NCBI GenBank assembly: GCA_038120515.1
Contig: JAYOLW010000020.1
Coordinates: forward strand, 1 to 29,458
Direction: 5' to 3'
DNA: 29,458 bases
Origin: JADHOX01 sp038120515
GTDB lineage: Bacteria; Pseudomonadota; Alphaproteobacteria; Rickettsiales; JABIRX01
This document shows, one piece after another, positions 16,491-24,563 of this stretch. Within the stretch, counting starts at the first letter, position 1, and each line of letters begins with the position of its first letter. The translations under genes and the position numbers were made by a program. The notes under the pieces are model-generated. The model did no database searches. It worked only from the letters and a program-made list of their open reading frames with translations, and was not told the DNA's origin.

Positions 16491-17393
16491 ATGATTAGAT
16501 CAGCAGCTCATAACAAAAGTTTTTTGAACAAGCTAGGCTTTACTATGATTGAATTTTCAATTGTACTCACAATAATTGCACTGCTGATAAGCGTTATAAC
16601 TACAAGTAGAATATTGATAAATAAAGCTAAAGCCCAAAAGGCAGAAATGGTAACAAAATCAGCACCTGTTTTATCTATTTTAAATAAAAATGGCGATATT
16701 TCGGCAAAATTATGGCTTGAAGCCTCCTTACCTGAAAGCTACAAATTACTTAATGATGAATATGTTGAAATTTGGTATGACAAATCTCCATATGGAAACG
16801 ATGTCACTAACGGAACTAATATAAATTACCTACCTAAATTATCAAAGCGCGCTATTAATAACACAGCTGATGGCTTATATTTTGATGGCAATGATCAATT
16901 ATATTCCGAAGATAAAGTTCCCTTAAGCTTTGGAGATGATACTTACACAATTGTTGCAGTTTGGAATACAGATGCGATAAGCTCACCAAGAGTGATTTGG
17001 GAACAGAATTCCTCCGAACTTCAGACAGGAGTGGTAAATTATTTACGTGGCGGTTTTATGATTCATAGCCAAATTAAATTTTCTGGAGAAAATTCTGATG
17101 TAAATTTAGCTGAATACTCTGCTGGAATTAGTTATATTTCTATTCTAATTAAAAATGATAAAAATTTTAGCTTTTATAACCTTAATGACTATTACGCAAA
17201 AACTATTCCATATAGCACCAACCTCTACACAGAAAGACACTCTATCGGCAGAAAAGCTTCTGATCCAGCTGCCATTGAATATTTCATTGGCGATATCGCA
17301 GAAATTATCGTTTTTGATAAAACCCTTAACTCAACAGAAGTTGAAGAAATACAAAAATATCTTTTCGCAAAATATAACTTAAAAAGAGAGTAA
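16491..17393 (+). CDS. Type IV pilin-like protein with C-terminal LamG-like domain
   Basis: The 300-residue product starts with a class-III prepilin leader. A 16-residue leader ends in Gly16, then the mature N-terminus FTMIEFSIVLTIIALLI with Phe17 and the conserved +5 Glu21, a standard prepilin-peptidase site and hydrophobic helix. After a short linker, residues about 70-298 resemble a concanavalin/LamG-like beta-sandwich: WYDKSPYGNDVT, GLYFDGNDQL, TYTIVAVWNTD and the hallmark ending IGDIAEIIVFDKTLNSTEVE plus IQKYLFAKYNL. This suggests a surface or periplasmic pseudopilin with a carbohydrate- or protein-binding head. No other pilus or type II secretion gene is nearby; it stands alone between guaA and pepF, 2 bases from the convergent pepF stop. 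The domain reading is by motif, not by search. Confidence 0.8.
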   Translation: MIRSAAHNKSFLNKLGFTMIEFSIVLTIIALLISVITTSRILINKAKAQKAEMVTKSAPVLSILNKNGDISAKLWLEASLPESYKLLNDEYVEIWYDKSPYGNDVTNGTNINYLPKLSKRAINNTADGLYFDGNDQLYSEDKVPLSFGDDTYTIVAVWNTDAISSPRVIWEQNSSELQTGVVNYLRGGFMIHSQIKFSGENSDVNLAEYSAGISYISILIKNDKNFSFYNLNDYYAKTIPYSTNLYTERHSIGRKASDPAAIEYFIGDIAEIIVFDKTLNSTEVEEIQKYLFAKYNLKRE

Positions 17394-17395
17394 AG

Positions 17396-19150
17396 CTAAC
17401 TTTCCAATTGGTCGATATATTCCTTTACTAGATTTAAACCTCTTTGCCAGAAATCAGATTTTGTAGCATCTAACCCAAATGGCTTTAATAAATCAGTATG
17501 ATGTCTGGTTCCTCCAGATTTTAACATATCAATATATTTGGCTTCAAAATCTGGTAGTCCGGATTTATAAGTTTCATACAGTGAATTTACCAAACAATTA
17601 CCAAATGAATATGCATAAACATAGAATGGTGAATGAATAAAATGAGGAATATATGCCCAATAATTACTATAATCCTCTTCAAGCATAACCGCATCACCAA
17701 GACTTTCATTTTGAACAGAAAGCCATATAGCACCAATAGCTTGAGCTGATAGCTCGCCATTTCTTCTTTCAGAATGAACGCGTTTTTCAAATTCGAAAAA
17801 AGCAATTTGTCTGACAATTGTATTAATCATATCCTCGACTTTGCCAGCAATCATAATTTGCTTTTCATCATTTGATTTACAACGGTCTAGTAGCGCTGTA
17901 AAAGTTAGCTGCTCTCCAAAAATTGAAGCAGTTTCAGCAAAAGTTAAGGGCGTTCCTGCCATCAAATAACCCTGCTCTCTTGCTAAATATTGATGAATGC
18001 CATGGCCAAGCTCATGAGCAAGAGTCATAACATCGCGAGTTTTACCTTGATAATTAAGTAATATATATGGATGAACATCAGGAGTTGCTGAATGTGAAAA
18101 AGCACCAGAATCCTTACCTTTAGTAACAGCTGCATCAATCCAATTATTTTTAAAAAATAATTCAGCAATATCAGCCATTTGAGGTGAAAATTTTCGGTAT
18201 GAAGTAAGCACGATTTCTTCAGCCTCAGCCCATGGAATTTTTCGATCTATAGATTTAGGCAAAGGTGCATTTCGATCCCAATAATCAAGGTAATCCTTAC
18301 CAAATAATTTAGCTTTATATGCATAATATTTATGGGATATATCTGGATAATTATTAATTACAGTTTCACAAAGACTATTTACAACCTCATCTTCAATTAA
18401 ATTTGCAACATTTCGAGATTTAACAGGATGTTCATATCCTCTAATAACGTCATGAATTTCTTTATCTTTGGCTAAAATATTAGTAATGAAAGCAAAAGTT
18501 TTGATATTATCATTTAAAGTTTTACCAATAGCTTTTGAAGCAGATCTTCTTTCTTCTGCATCATGTGAAGACAAGAAATTGAAAATCTCATTTGTAGAAT
18601 ATTCATTATCATTCATATGAAATTTTAACCCTGCTAAATACTCATCAAAATATCTAGACCAAGCAGATGTAGAGGTTTGTGACGTCTCATGCAACACTTC
18701 CTCTATTGCTTGAGATTTATTATATTTCCTTCCAAATCTTAGGTCTCTTAAAAAAGAAGAATAGACTTGTAATTTCAGTGAGTTAAGCTTAGCCTTGAAT
18801 TCGTCCTCAGATATATCACAAAGCTCCAAACCCAGAAATATCAAAGACTTGGAGATGGCGTTTACTTTCTCGAAACAATCTTGATAAAAACCTGATTTGG
18901 TTTCATCAAGCATATTTGTCACAAAATTTAAATATGCAAAAGTTATGACTCGTCCTAAATGCGTCGAAATATTTTCATATTCTTTAAGAATTTCAGCAAT
19001 CTGATCACCAGACAATTCAGCAACTTTGCCCTTATATTTTGATTCTAAGACTAATGCTGCTTTCTTAGCCAGAGCAATATCATTCGTTATTTTTATGTCA
19101 TTAATTCCTGAATATAAATCAGATAGATCCCAATTTGGAAGATTTGTCAT
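17396..19150 (-). CDS. pepF: Oligoendopeptidase F family metallopeptidase (M3)
   Basis: A zinc endopeptidase that degrades oligopeptides in the cytoplasm. The 584 residues are the normal PepF size. The active site TLAHELGHGIHQYLA holds HELGH at 379-383, with the third zinc ligand Glu in FAETASIFGEQL near 406. The N-terminal MTNLPNWDLSDLYSG is the typical PepF opening, which fixes ATG 19150; a TTG at 19183 would add 11 residues lacking in the family. The C-terminal SPFYVYAYSFGNCLVNSLY is also characteristic. It lies downstream of hpf, separated by a hairpin. The stop codons of this gene and the pilin-like gene are 2 bases apart, so antisense read-through between them is possible. Confidence 0.95.
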   Translation of the reverse strand: MTNLPNWDLSDLYSGINDIKITNDIALAKKAALVLESKYKGKVAELSGDQIAEILKEYENISTHLGRVITFAYLNFVTNMLDETKSGFYQDCFEKVNAISKSLIFLGLELCDISEDEFKAKLNSLKLQVYSSFLRDLRFGRKYNKSQAIEEVLHETSQTSTSAWSRYFDEYLAGLKFHMNDNEYSTNEIFNFLSSHDAEERRSASKAIGKTLNDNIKTFAFITNILAKDKEIHDVIRGYEHPVKSRNVANLIEDEVVNSLCETVINNYPDISHKYYAYKAKLFGKDYLDYWDRNAPLPKSIDRKIPWAEAEEIVLTSYRKFSPQMADIAELFFKNNWIDAAVTKGKDSGAFSHSATPDVHPYILLNYQGKTRDVMTLAHELGHGIHQYLAREQGYLMAGTPLTFAETASIFGEQLTFTALLDRCKSNDEKQIMIAGKVEDMINTIVRQIAFFEFEKRVHSERRNGELSAQAIGAIWLSVQNESLGDAVMLEEDYSNYWAYIPHFIHSPFYVYAYSFGNCLVNSLYETYKSGLPDFEAKYIDMLKSGGTRHHTDLLKPFGLDATKSDFWQRGLNLVKEYIDQLES

Positions 19151-19252
19151 TTTTATTTCTAATATATAAATTCTTGGAAACAAACAGTTAGATAATTAAT
19201 ATAATTAGTAAATGAAATTTTTAAAAAATTACTTGAATATGAATGATTATTT

Positions 19253-19279
19253 TAGGGCCACTTTTCTTAAGCAGCCCTA
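19253..19279 (-). terminator. Hairpin downstream of hpf (possible terminator)
   Basis: On the minus strand TAGGGCTGCTT pairs with AAGTGGCCCTA around the loop AAGAA: 11 base pairs, including one U-G and one G-U wobble. It lies just past the hpf stop at 19290. It is not followed by a T run (AAAATAATC follows); a run of seven T residues lies before it instead. It may stop transcription weakly or protect the 3' end of the hpf mRNA. Confidence 0.4.
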
Positions 19280-19289
19280 GAAAAAAAGG

Positions 19290-19625
19290 CTAAATATCTC
19301 GTTTCACCTTAGCTAAAAATTTATTCTTATGTGAACAAAGTTTGCTATGAGTTCTTCTCAATTGTTTTTCCAATTTATTTAATGCCATATTAAAACTTTC
19401 ATAGACATCATGTGAAGATCCATTTCCTCTAATAAAACTGTGATTTGAAGTTCCATTATTAATCATAAGAGAGGAAATAAATTTATTATTTTCTTTAAGA
19501 AATACTACATCTGCACCAATCGCTCGCTTGAAATATTTATTCGCGAGATTAGCAATTTTGTTTTCAACAAAGTTACTAAATGACGCACCATTATTCATAT
19601 GATGACCTGAAATCCTTATGTGCAT
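19290..19625 (-). CDS. hpf: Ribosome hibernation promoting factor, short form
   Basis: A 111-residue HPF/RaiA family protein. These proteins bind in the 30S decoding channel and silence or dimerise ribosomes when growth slows. It opens MHIRISGHHMNNGASFSNFV, then VENKIANLANKYF, with the conserved basic end typical of the beta-alpha-beta-beta-beta-alpha fold, and DVYESFNMALNKLEKQLRR in the last helix. It lacks the C-terminal dimerisation domain of long HPF. GAGGT at 19631-19635, 5 bases before the ATG, is one of the clearer Shine-Dalgarno sequences in the window. In many proteobacteria hpf follows lptB and rpoN; here lptB is the upstream neighbour with no rpoN. A 206-base gap suggests its own promoter. 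Confidence 0.9.
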   Translation of the reverse strand: MHIRISGHHMNNGASFSNFVENKIANLANKYFKRAIGADVVFLKENNKFISSLMINNGTSNHSFIRGNGSSHDVYESFNMALNKLEKQLRRTHSKLCSHKNKFLAKVKRDI

Positions 19626-19677
19626 AAACTACCTCATAAAAAGTATTAGTAATTTTTTTATAGTGAATCTGGTTTTG

Positions 19678-19707
19678 ATAATATTCAATAAAATAATTGA
19701 AACGCAA
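19678..19707 (-). promoter_or_regulatory. Possible promoter for hpf
   Basis: On the minus strand TTGCGT (19702-19707) and TATTAT (19678-19683, 5 of 6) are separated by 18 bases. The predicted start near 19671 gives a leader of about 45 bases. The -35 match is only moderate and the surroundings are AT-rich. Confidence 0.35.
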
Positions 19708-19831
19708 TTTTTTAGACAAAATAATGTTTTTCTGTATCAACAACATCTCTCCTACAAATTAAGACAAAACCAAAGGCACATTCTTAATTGTAGCATTTTT
19801 TAAACAAGTTTTATAGTTTTTTTAATAATTA

Positions 19832-20548
19832 CTAAAAATTATTACCAAGATATATTTCTCTAACTTTTGGATCGTTAATAATTGTATTATTATCGCCCTC
19901 AATTAATACTAAACCATCATGAATTATATATGCCCTATCAACCACTTTCAAAGTTTCGCGAACATTATGATCAGTAATTAAAATTCCAATATTTTGCTGC
20001 TTCAAATTAAGCATGATATCCATAATATCTTGAACAGCAATAGGATCTACACCAGCAAAAGGCTCATCTAAAAAGACAAATTTAGGATCCAATGCTAAAC
20101 ATCTTGCAATTTCAGCTCTCCTCCTTTCTCCACCTGATAATGCAGTTGCTTTAGATTTCCTGATATGGGTTAAACTAAATTGGTTAAGAAGCGAATCTAA
20201 CTTTTTATTAATATCGGCCTTATTCTTAATTTTAATTTCAATAATTGACTTAATATTTTCCTCAACTGTCAAATCTCGAAAAATTGAATTTTCTTGTGGT
20301 AAATAGGCTAAGCCAAAATCAGCTCGTTTATGCATTGGTAAGTTAGTAATCTCATCTTTTCCTACATAAATAGAACCAGATGAAACACGAACTAAACCTA
20401 ATAAGCTATAAAAAAAAGTGGTTTTACCAGCACCATTAGGACCAAGTAAACCAACAATTTCTCCAGGAGCAAATTCTAAATTTATATCTCTTAGGACTTG
20501 TTTATCTTTGTAATTTTTGGAAATATTTTTTGCGTAAATTTTTACCAT
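19832..20548 (-). CDS. lptB: LPS export ABC transporter ATPase
   Basis: The cytoplasmic ATPase powers LptFG extraction of LPS from the inner membrane. In 238 residues it has Walker A GPNGAGKTT (36-44), the family-specific FGLAYLPQENSIFRDLTV with the Q-loop Gln85, signature LSGGERRRAEIAR (137-149), Walker B FVFLDEP and AGVDPIAV, and the H-loop ITDHNVRETL. YLPQxxSIFR and LSGGERRR distinguish LptB from branched-chain amino-acid ATPases such as LivG. Its ATG overlaps the lptC stop (TAATG), so translation is coupled. lptF and lptG are not in the window. Confidence 0.96.
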   Translation of the reverse strand: MVKIYAKNISKNYKDKQVLRDINLEFAPGEIVGLLGPNGAGKTTFFYSLLGLVRVSSGSIYVGKDEITNLPMHKRADFGLAYLPQENSIFRDLTVEENIKSIIEIKIKNKADINKKLDSLLNQFSLTHIRKSKATALSGGERRRAEIARCLALDPKFVFLDEPFAGVDPIAVQDIMDIMLNLKQQNIGILITDHNVRETLKVVDRAYIIHDGLVLIEGDNNTIINDPKVREIYLGNNF

Positions 20549-21486
20549 TATTCCAAATCATTTAACTTGGTTTTTACCTTATCTTTACTGACGATTTCAG
20601 CAATTTCAGAATCGAGATTATAAATTAATGCATCACCATGAATAATTCCATCAGAAGATTTCATTTCTACATTATTTTTAAAATAAATTTTAGAATCTAG
20701 AGCATTATAATAGATTTTCTTCGAAGAAATCTGATAATTAGGATTAATCATTTTAATATTAGAGCTACCCTGAAATTCAGCTATTTCATTTATATCGCTT
20801 ATTAAAAAAATGAAATCTTGACCAGATAACACAACATCTTTTATCTTGTATTCAACATTAAACCCATGAAATAAATTTTGATTATCTTTATCAATTTCAA
20901 TTTTTTCAGCTGTTAGAAATTCATTTACATCAACTTTATGATATGAAACATCGTTTGCAGAAATTAATTTCTTGTTTTTAACATCAAACTTTAGACCTGA
21001 AGCATTCATCTTGATATTTCGTGATGAAACATCCAATCTGTCTGAAGAAGTAACTATAGAATTTTTTATCTCAAACACTAATTGTGCGGTTTTTAGGTTA
21101 TAATCAAAATAATCTACATCAATGTTTTTATTTAAGATTAGATGATTCAAAATTTCATCGAAAGTTCCATAATCAGCTTTTGCAGCAAGATTATCTTCGC
21201 CTATTATCTGCCTAACTTTTAAATTATGAAACAAAATAACATTTGAGGTGATTTTTTTTGCTGAGATCGCATCTATTTGGTAAAGGTTATTTTCCTTATC
21301 AGTTACTTGTAATTCAATATTTTCAAAACCAGAATCTAATTCATCTAAATCCTTATTTATCTGATTAAGAATTTGCACAGATTTGGAGAAATTAAAGAAA
21401 ATAGAAAAAGCCAGAAAGCCTATTAGAATAAAAATAACCAATAGAGAAAAGCTCTTATAAAAAATTCTAAAATTATTTTTATACAT
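20548..21486 (-). CDS. lptC: LptC with a C-terminal LptA-like domain (apparent LptC-LptA fusion)
   Basis: LptC is the bitopic inner-membrane protein that passes LPS from LptBFG to the periplasmic bridge protein LptA. This product is 312 residues; LptC is usually about 190-200. It has one N-terminal membrane helix (about 12-32) and an LptC-like beta-jellyroll (about 55-185; LYQIDAISAKKI, LAAKADYGTFDE, NASGLKFDVKNKKLIS). A second domain at about 188-310 reads like LptA/OstA: FLTAEKIEIDKDNQ, SSKKIYYNALDSKIYFKNNV, IIHGDALIYNLDSEIAEIVS. No separate lptA lies between it and lptB, where lptA normally sits. The gene is coupled by TAATG overlaps to kdsD upstream and lptB downstream. The fusion reading is from motif order and length; a structure prediction would settle it. 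Confidence 0.85.
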   Translation of the reverse strand: MYKNNFRIFYKSFSLLVIFILIGFLAFSIFFNFSKSVQILNQINKDLDELDSGFENIELQVTDKENNLYQIDAISAKKITSNVILFHNLKVRQIIGEDNLAAKADYGTFDEILNHLILNKNIDVDYFDYNLKTAQLVFEIKNSIVTSSDRLDVSSRNIKMNASGLKFDVKNKKLISANDVSYHKVDVNEFLTAEKIEIDKDNQNLFHGFNVEYKIKDVVLSGQDFIFLISDINEIAEFQGSSNIKMINPNYQISSKKIYYNALDSKIYFKNNVEMKSSDGIIHGDALIYNLDSEIAEIVSKDKVKTKLNDLE

Positions 21487-22436
21487 TAAATAAGACCTGC
21501 TTTAAAACAATCATGGATATGAAGCACTCCAATTGGCTTGTTATTTTCTAGTACAAAAATTGTTGTTATTTTTAACTCCTGCATAATATTTACAGCTTCT
21601 AGAGCTAAACTAGAAGATGAAACAGATTTTGGATTAATACTCATAATTTCTTGAGCTGTTTTACTCAGGATATTATTCTTGATATTTCTTCTAAGATCAC
21701 CATCAGTAATTATACCTCTTAGATTACCATCTTTATCAATTACGGCAGTTGAGCCAATAGATTTCTCAGATATGGTTTTTACAATAACTTCAATATTATC
21801 TTCAAGCATAACAACTGGCATTTCAATGCCATCTCTCATAATATCTACAGATTTAATAAAACTAGCACCAAGCTTGCCTCCAGGATGAAAAACATTAAAA
21901 TCATCTTTGTTAAAGCCTTTTGACTTTGCAAGCACAACTGCTATTGCATCACCATAAGCTAGCATCATTGTCGTTGAAGTTGTCGGAGCATTAACATCTG
22001 AGGCTTCCTTAATTTCAGGAAGAACAATCGCTATATCTGCCTGATCAACTAGTAAAGAAGTATCTCTTCTGACAATTGCAATCATTTTAATAGCAAAACG
22101 TTTACAATAATTAATGATATCAATTAATTCTTTGGTTTCACCAGAGTTAGAAAGCAAAAAAACAACATCATCTTTTGTTATCATGCCAAGATCACCATGA
22201 GATGCCTCACCCGGATGAACAAAGATTGCAGGCATGCCTACAGATGACATAGTTGCGGCAATTTTATTAGCAATATGTCCACTTTTACCCATACCACTAA
22301 AAATTACTTTACCTTTGGTTTTCCTTAAAAGCTCTATTATGGCTATAAAATTATTATCAATCGAAGATTTAACAGCTTCTAGCCCTTCAATTTCTCTTGC
22401 TAATACTTCTTGGGCTAATTTTTTATAATCATTCAT
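21486..22436 (-). CDS. kdsD: Arabinose-5-phosphate isomerase
   Basis: The enzyme makes D-arabinose 5-phosphate from ribulose 5-phosphate, the first step to Kdo of the LPS inner core. The 316 residues show the KpsF/GutQ architecture. A SIS domain (about 40-175) has IFSGMGKSGHIANKIAAT, HPGEASHGDLGMI and LSNSGETKEL. HPGGKLG follows at 184-190. Two CBS domains cover about 199-255 (STAVIDKDGNLRGIITDGDLRR) and 262-316 (TTIFVLENNKPIGVLHIHD). The order kdsD-lptC-lptB matches the conserved LPS cluster of proteobacteria, although kdsC is absent. It starts 9 bases after the rnd stop. Confidence 0.95.
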   Translation of the reverse strand: MNDYKKLAQEVLAREIEGLEAVKSSIDNNFIAIIELLRKTKGKVIFSGMGKSGHIANKIAATMSSVGMPAIFVHPGEASHGDLGMITKDDVVFLLSNSGETKELIDIINYCKRFAIKMIAIVRRDTSLLVDQADIAIVLPEIKEASDVNAPTTSTTMMLAYGDAIAVVLAKSKGFNKDDFNVFHPGGKLGASFIKSVDIMRDGIEMPVVMLEDNIEVIVKTISEKSIGSTAVIDKDGNLRGIITDGDLRRNIKNNILSKTAQEIMSINPKSVSSSSLALEAVNIMQELKITTIFVLENNKPIGVLHIHDCFKAGLI

Positions 22437-22445
22437 AATAACAAT

Positions 22446-23069
22446 CTAATGAGCAAAAATATCCAAATCTTCAAAACCAACCAAATCAAGCTCTGCTCTA
22501 GTTGATAAAAACTCAAAACAAGCATTTGCAAATTTTTCGCGCTTTAATTTAACAAGATTGGCTTTTAGATGATTGCGTAATTCATGTAAATATAAGACAT
22601 CTTGAGCTGCATATGATAATTGAGCATCAGAAAGATCTTCATCACTCCAATTTGAACATTGTTTAGCTTTTGAAATTGAAACACCTAAAATCTCAGCACA
22701 AAGATCCTTTAAACCATGATAATCAGTGTAAGTTCTAGTAAGTCTTGAAGCAATTTTAGTACAAAAAATATTTTGAATATTTAAGCCTAGATAATAATTT
22801 ATTACCGCAATATCAAACCTGGCAAAATGGAAAATTTTTTCAATCGAGTCATCACTTAATAATTTTTTAAGATTTGGTGCTGAATAATTTAATTCGTTAT
22901 TAAATTGAACAAGATGGGCTACCCCATCACCTGATGACAGCTGAACTACACATAACCTATCACGATTTGGTTTTAGTCCTAGCGTTTCAGTATCAATGGC
23001 AACAGAATTTTTAAATTCAAGATTGTCAGGAATATCATTTATATAAAGCTTATATTTTATCTTAGACAT
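22446..23069 (-). CDS. rnd: Ribonuclease D, short form (exonuclease domain only)
   Basis: A 3'-5' exoribonuclease of the DEDDy group, expected in tRNA 3' maturation. Motif I is VAIDTETLGL with Asp26 and Glu28, motif II HFARFDIAVI with Asp86, and motif III YAAQDVLYL with Tyr153 and Asp157, so all catalytic residues are present. The C-terminal HRDC domains of the E. coli enzyme are missing: length is 207 against about 375. This exonuclease-only form is common in alphaproteobacteria, so it is not a truncation artefact. It sits between iscX (56-base gap) and kdsD (9-base gap). Confidence 0.92.
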   Translation of the reverse strand: MSKIKYKLYINDIPDNLEFKNSVAIDTETLGLKPNRDRLCVVQLSSGDGVAHLVQFNNELNYSAPNLKKLLSDDSIEKIFHFARFDIAVINYYLGLNIQNIFCTKIASRLTRTYTDYHGLKDLCAEILGVSISKAKQCSNWSDEDLSDAQLSYAAQDVLYLHELRNHLKANLVKLKREKFANACFEFLSTRAELDLVGFEDLDIFAH

Positions 23070-23125
23070 AATTAAAATTTATTTGCTTTAGATAATATAT
23101 ATTTGATCTGAATTTTAAACCTAAA

Positions 23126-23320
23126 TTATTGCCTTTCTTCAATCCAAGCAGCTTGGATAGCTTCTAATATCTTTTCATTTGAGGCATTTGGATCATCATC
23201 AAAACCATCCAAATTTGTTATCCATTTATGTAAATCAGTAAATCTTAAATTCACATTATCTTCATTTGGATAATTATCCTCAAGCTCCTCAGCAATCATA
23301 AAAATATCAGTCCATTTCAT
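23126..23320 (-). CDS. iscX: Iron-sulfur cluster assembly protein IscX
   Basis: A 64-residue acidic protein matching IscX/YfhJ: MKWTDI at the start, RFTDLHKWI in the middle and GFDDDPNASNEKILEAIQAAW at the end. IscX binds IscS and tunes iron supply for Fe-S cluster assembly. The length and the DDDP loop are diagnostic. In E. coli it ends the isc operon; here it stands apart from other isc genes, between the tolA-like gene (17-base gap) and rnd. It is probably carried on the long tol-lpt transcript. Confidence 0.93.
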   Translation of the reverse strand: MKWTDIFMIAEELEDNYPNEDNVNLRFTDLHKWITNLDGFDDDPNASNEKILEAIQAAWIEERQ

Positions 23321-23337
23321 AATTTTACCCTAATTTG

Positions 23338-24123
23338 TTAAAAAGCATCAGATGGCTTAAAAGAAAATTCAAACTCTTTCCAATATTTATATTTTGTTTT
23401 TGGCAAATTCTGAATTTTTTTACAAGCAATAAAACTATGAACCGCACTATCAAGAATTTTACGATAAAGATGATTATCTAAATCCATATATGATTCCACA
23501 TTTTCAATTGGCCTTATATCAACAACATTACCGGATTCATCTAATGCAACATATATCTTAACTTCAATGTTATTTAAATCAGTTTCATCAAAGACCCTTC
23601 CATACATATTAAACCAACAGCTATTAACTTGACGTTTAATTAACCCCACCTCTTCTGTCGTCAAAGGACCAGAGCCAATAGCTTTTTGACGCTCTGTTTC
23701 ACTTTCCTGAGCCTGTCTAATTCTATTTAAGATATCATCTAACTTATCTGAATCAGAATCAGATAAATCATCAATTAAGCCAGAAGGATCTTTTGGCTCT
23801 TTTTTATCTTGCTCTATTTTTTCAGACTCCTCCTCAACAAAAGGCTTTTCTTTAGTAGCAATTTCTTGAATCTGCCTAATCTTGTCATCTTTTTTTGGCT
23901 CCTCAGGTTCTGGTGACTTTTTAGGTTTTTCCTGCTCGACTTTTTCTTTTGGTTTTTCCACTGACTTTTCTTGGACAATATCAGGCTTTAACATCTCTTC
24001 AGAAATTATATCGACGCTAATTTCTAATATTGAACTATTTTGCATAAAATAAGGAAGGATATAGGCAAAAGAAAGAAGCAAACAAAAATGAAAAATTGCT
24101 GATAGAAACAGACCTCTAAGCAT
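23338..24123 (-). CDS. tolA: TolA-like cell envelope protein
   Basis: TolA spans the periplasm and transmits inner-membrane energy from TolQR to TolB-Pal. The 261-residue protein has an N-terminal membrane anchor (about 5-26), a Pro/Lys/Glu-rich extended region (about 46-112), a short acidic helix segment (DLSDSDSDKLDD), and a C-terminal domain (about 155-261). That domain begins GPLTTEEVGLIKRQVNSCW, the alphaproteobacterial TolA-type motif with its conserved Cys; a second Cys lies in FIACKKI. It is shorter than E. coli TolA (421). Its position right after tolQ-tolR (14-base gap) supports the identity over TonB. Confidence 0.85.
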   Translation of the reverse strand: MLRGLFLSAIFHFCLLLSFAYILPYFMQNSSILEISVDIISEEMLKPDIVQEKSVEKPKEKVEQEKPKKSPEPEEPKKDDKIRQIQEIATKEKPFVEEESEKIEQDKKEPKDPSGLIDDLSDSDSDKLDDILNRIRQAQESETERQKAIGSGPLTTEEVGLIKRQVNSCWFNMYGRVFDETDLNNIEVKIYVALDESGNVVDIRPIENVESYMDLDNHLYRKILDSAVHSFIACKKIQNLPKTKYKYWKEFEFSFKPSDAF

Positions 24124-24137
24124 ATCTCTACCTAAAA

Positions 24138-24563
24138 CTAGGTTTTACTTGTAACAAGAGCTACTTTACTATAACCGGCTCTGTTGATTTCAGCAATTAC
24201 TCGCATAACCTCCCCATAGGCAATCTTTTTATCACCTTTAACATAAATTTTAGTATTTAGTGATAAGGCGTTATCCCTTAAAAACCCAACCAATTTTTTG
24301 AACTGAATTTGCTTTTTCTTATAAAAAATCCTACCTGAGCTATCGACAGTAAGAGTAAAAGGATCACTTGAATCAATAACTGGTGCTTCAGCATTTTTCG
24401 GCAAATTAACATTAACCCCATGAACAAGCAATGGTGCTGAAATCATAAAAACTACTAAAAGCACAAGCATGACATCAACAAATGGAGTGACGTTAATATC
24501 ACTCATTACCGATGTCTTCTTACGATTAGAATATAGGTTTGAATATTTGGTTTTAAATATCAT
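24138..24563 (-). CDS. tolR: Biopolymer transporter TolR
   Basis: TolR is a stator component of the Tol proton-driven motor. The 141 residues contain a short cytoplasmic N-terminus, the helix NVTPFVDVMLVLLVVFMISA with the proton-path Asp30, then a periplasmic domain with VNLPKNAEAP and IYVKGDKKIAYGEVMRV. INVTPFVDVMLVLL is the ExbD/TolR hallmark. The ATG overlaps the tolQ stop (ATGA), so the two are translationally coupled in the stoichiometric stator. Confidence 0.95.
   Translation of the reverse strand: MIFKTKYSNLYSNRKKTSVMSDINVTPFVDVMLVLLVVFMISAPLLVHGVNVNLPKNAEAPVIDSSDPFTLTVDSSGRIFYKKKQIQFKKLVGFLRDNALSLNTKIYVKGDKKIAYGEVMRVIAEINRAGYSKVALVTSKT

Noticed and set aside
19151..19183. TTG-initiated 11-residue extension of PepF
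   Set aside because: The family starts close to the PNWDLSDLY motif, which the ATG at 19150 already provides.
22446..23069. RNase D as a truncated gene
   Set aside because: All catalytic residues are present and exonuclease-only RNase D is normal in alphaproteobacteria, so this is not a broken gene.
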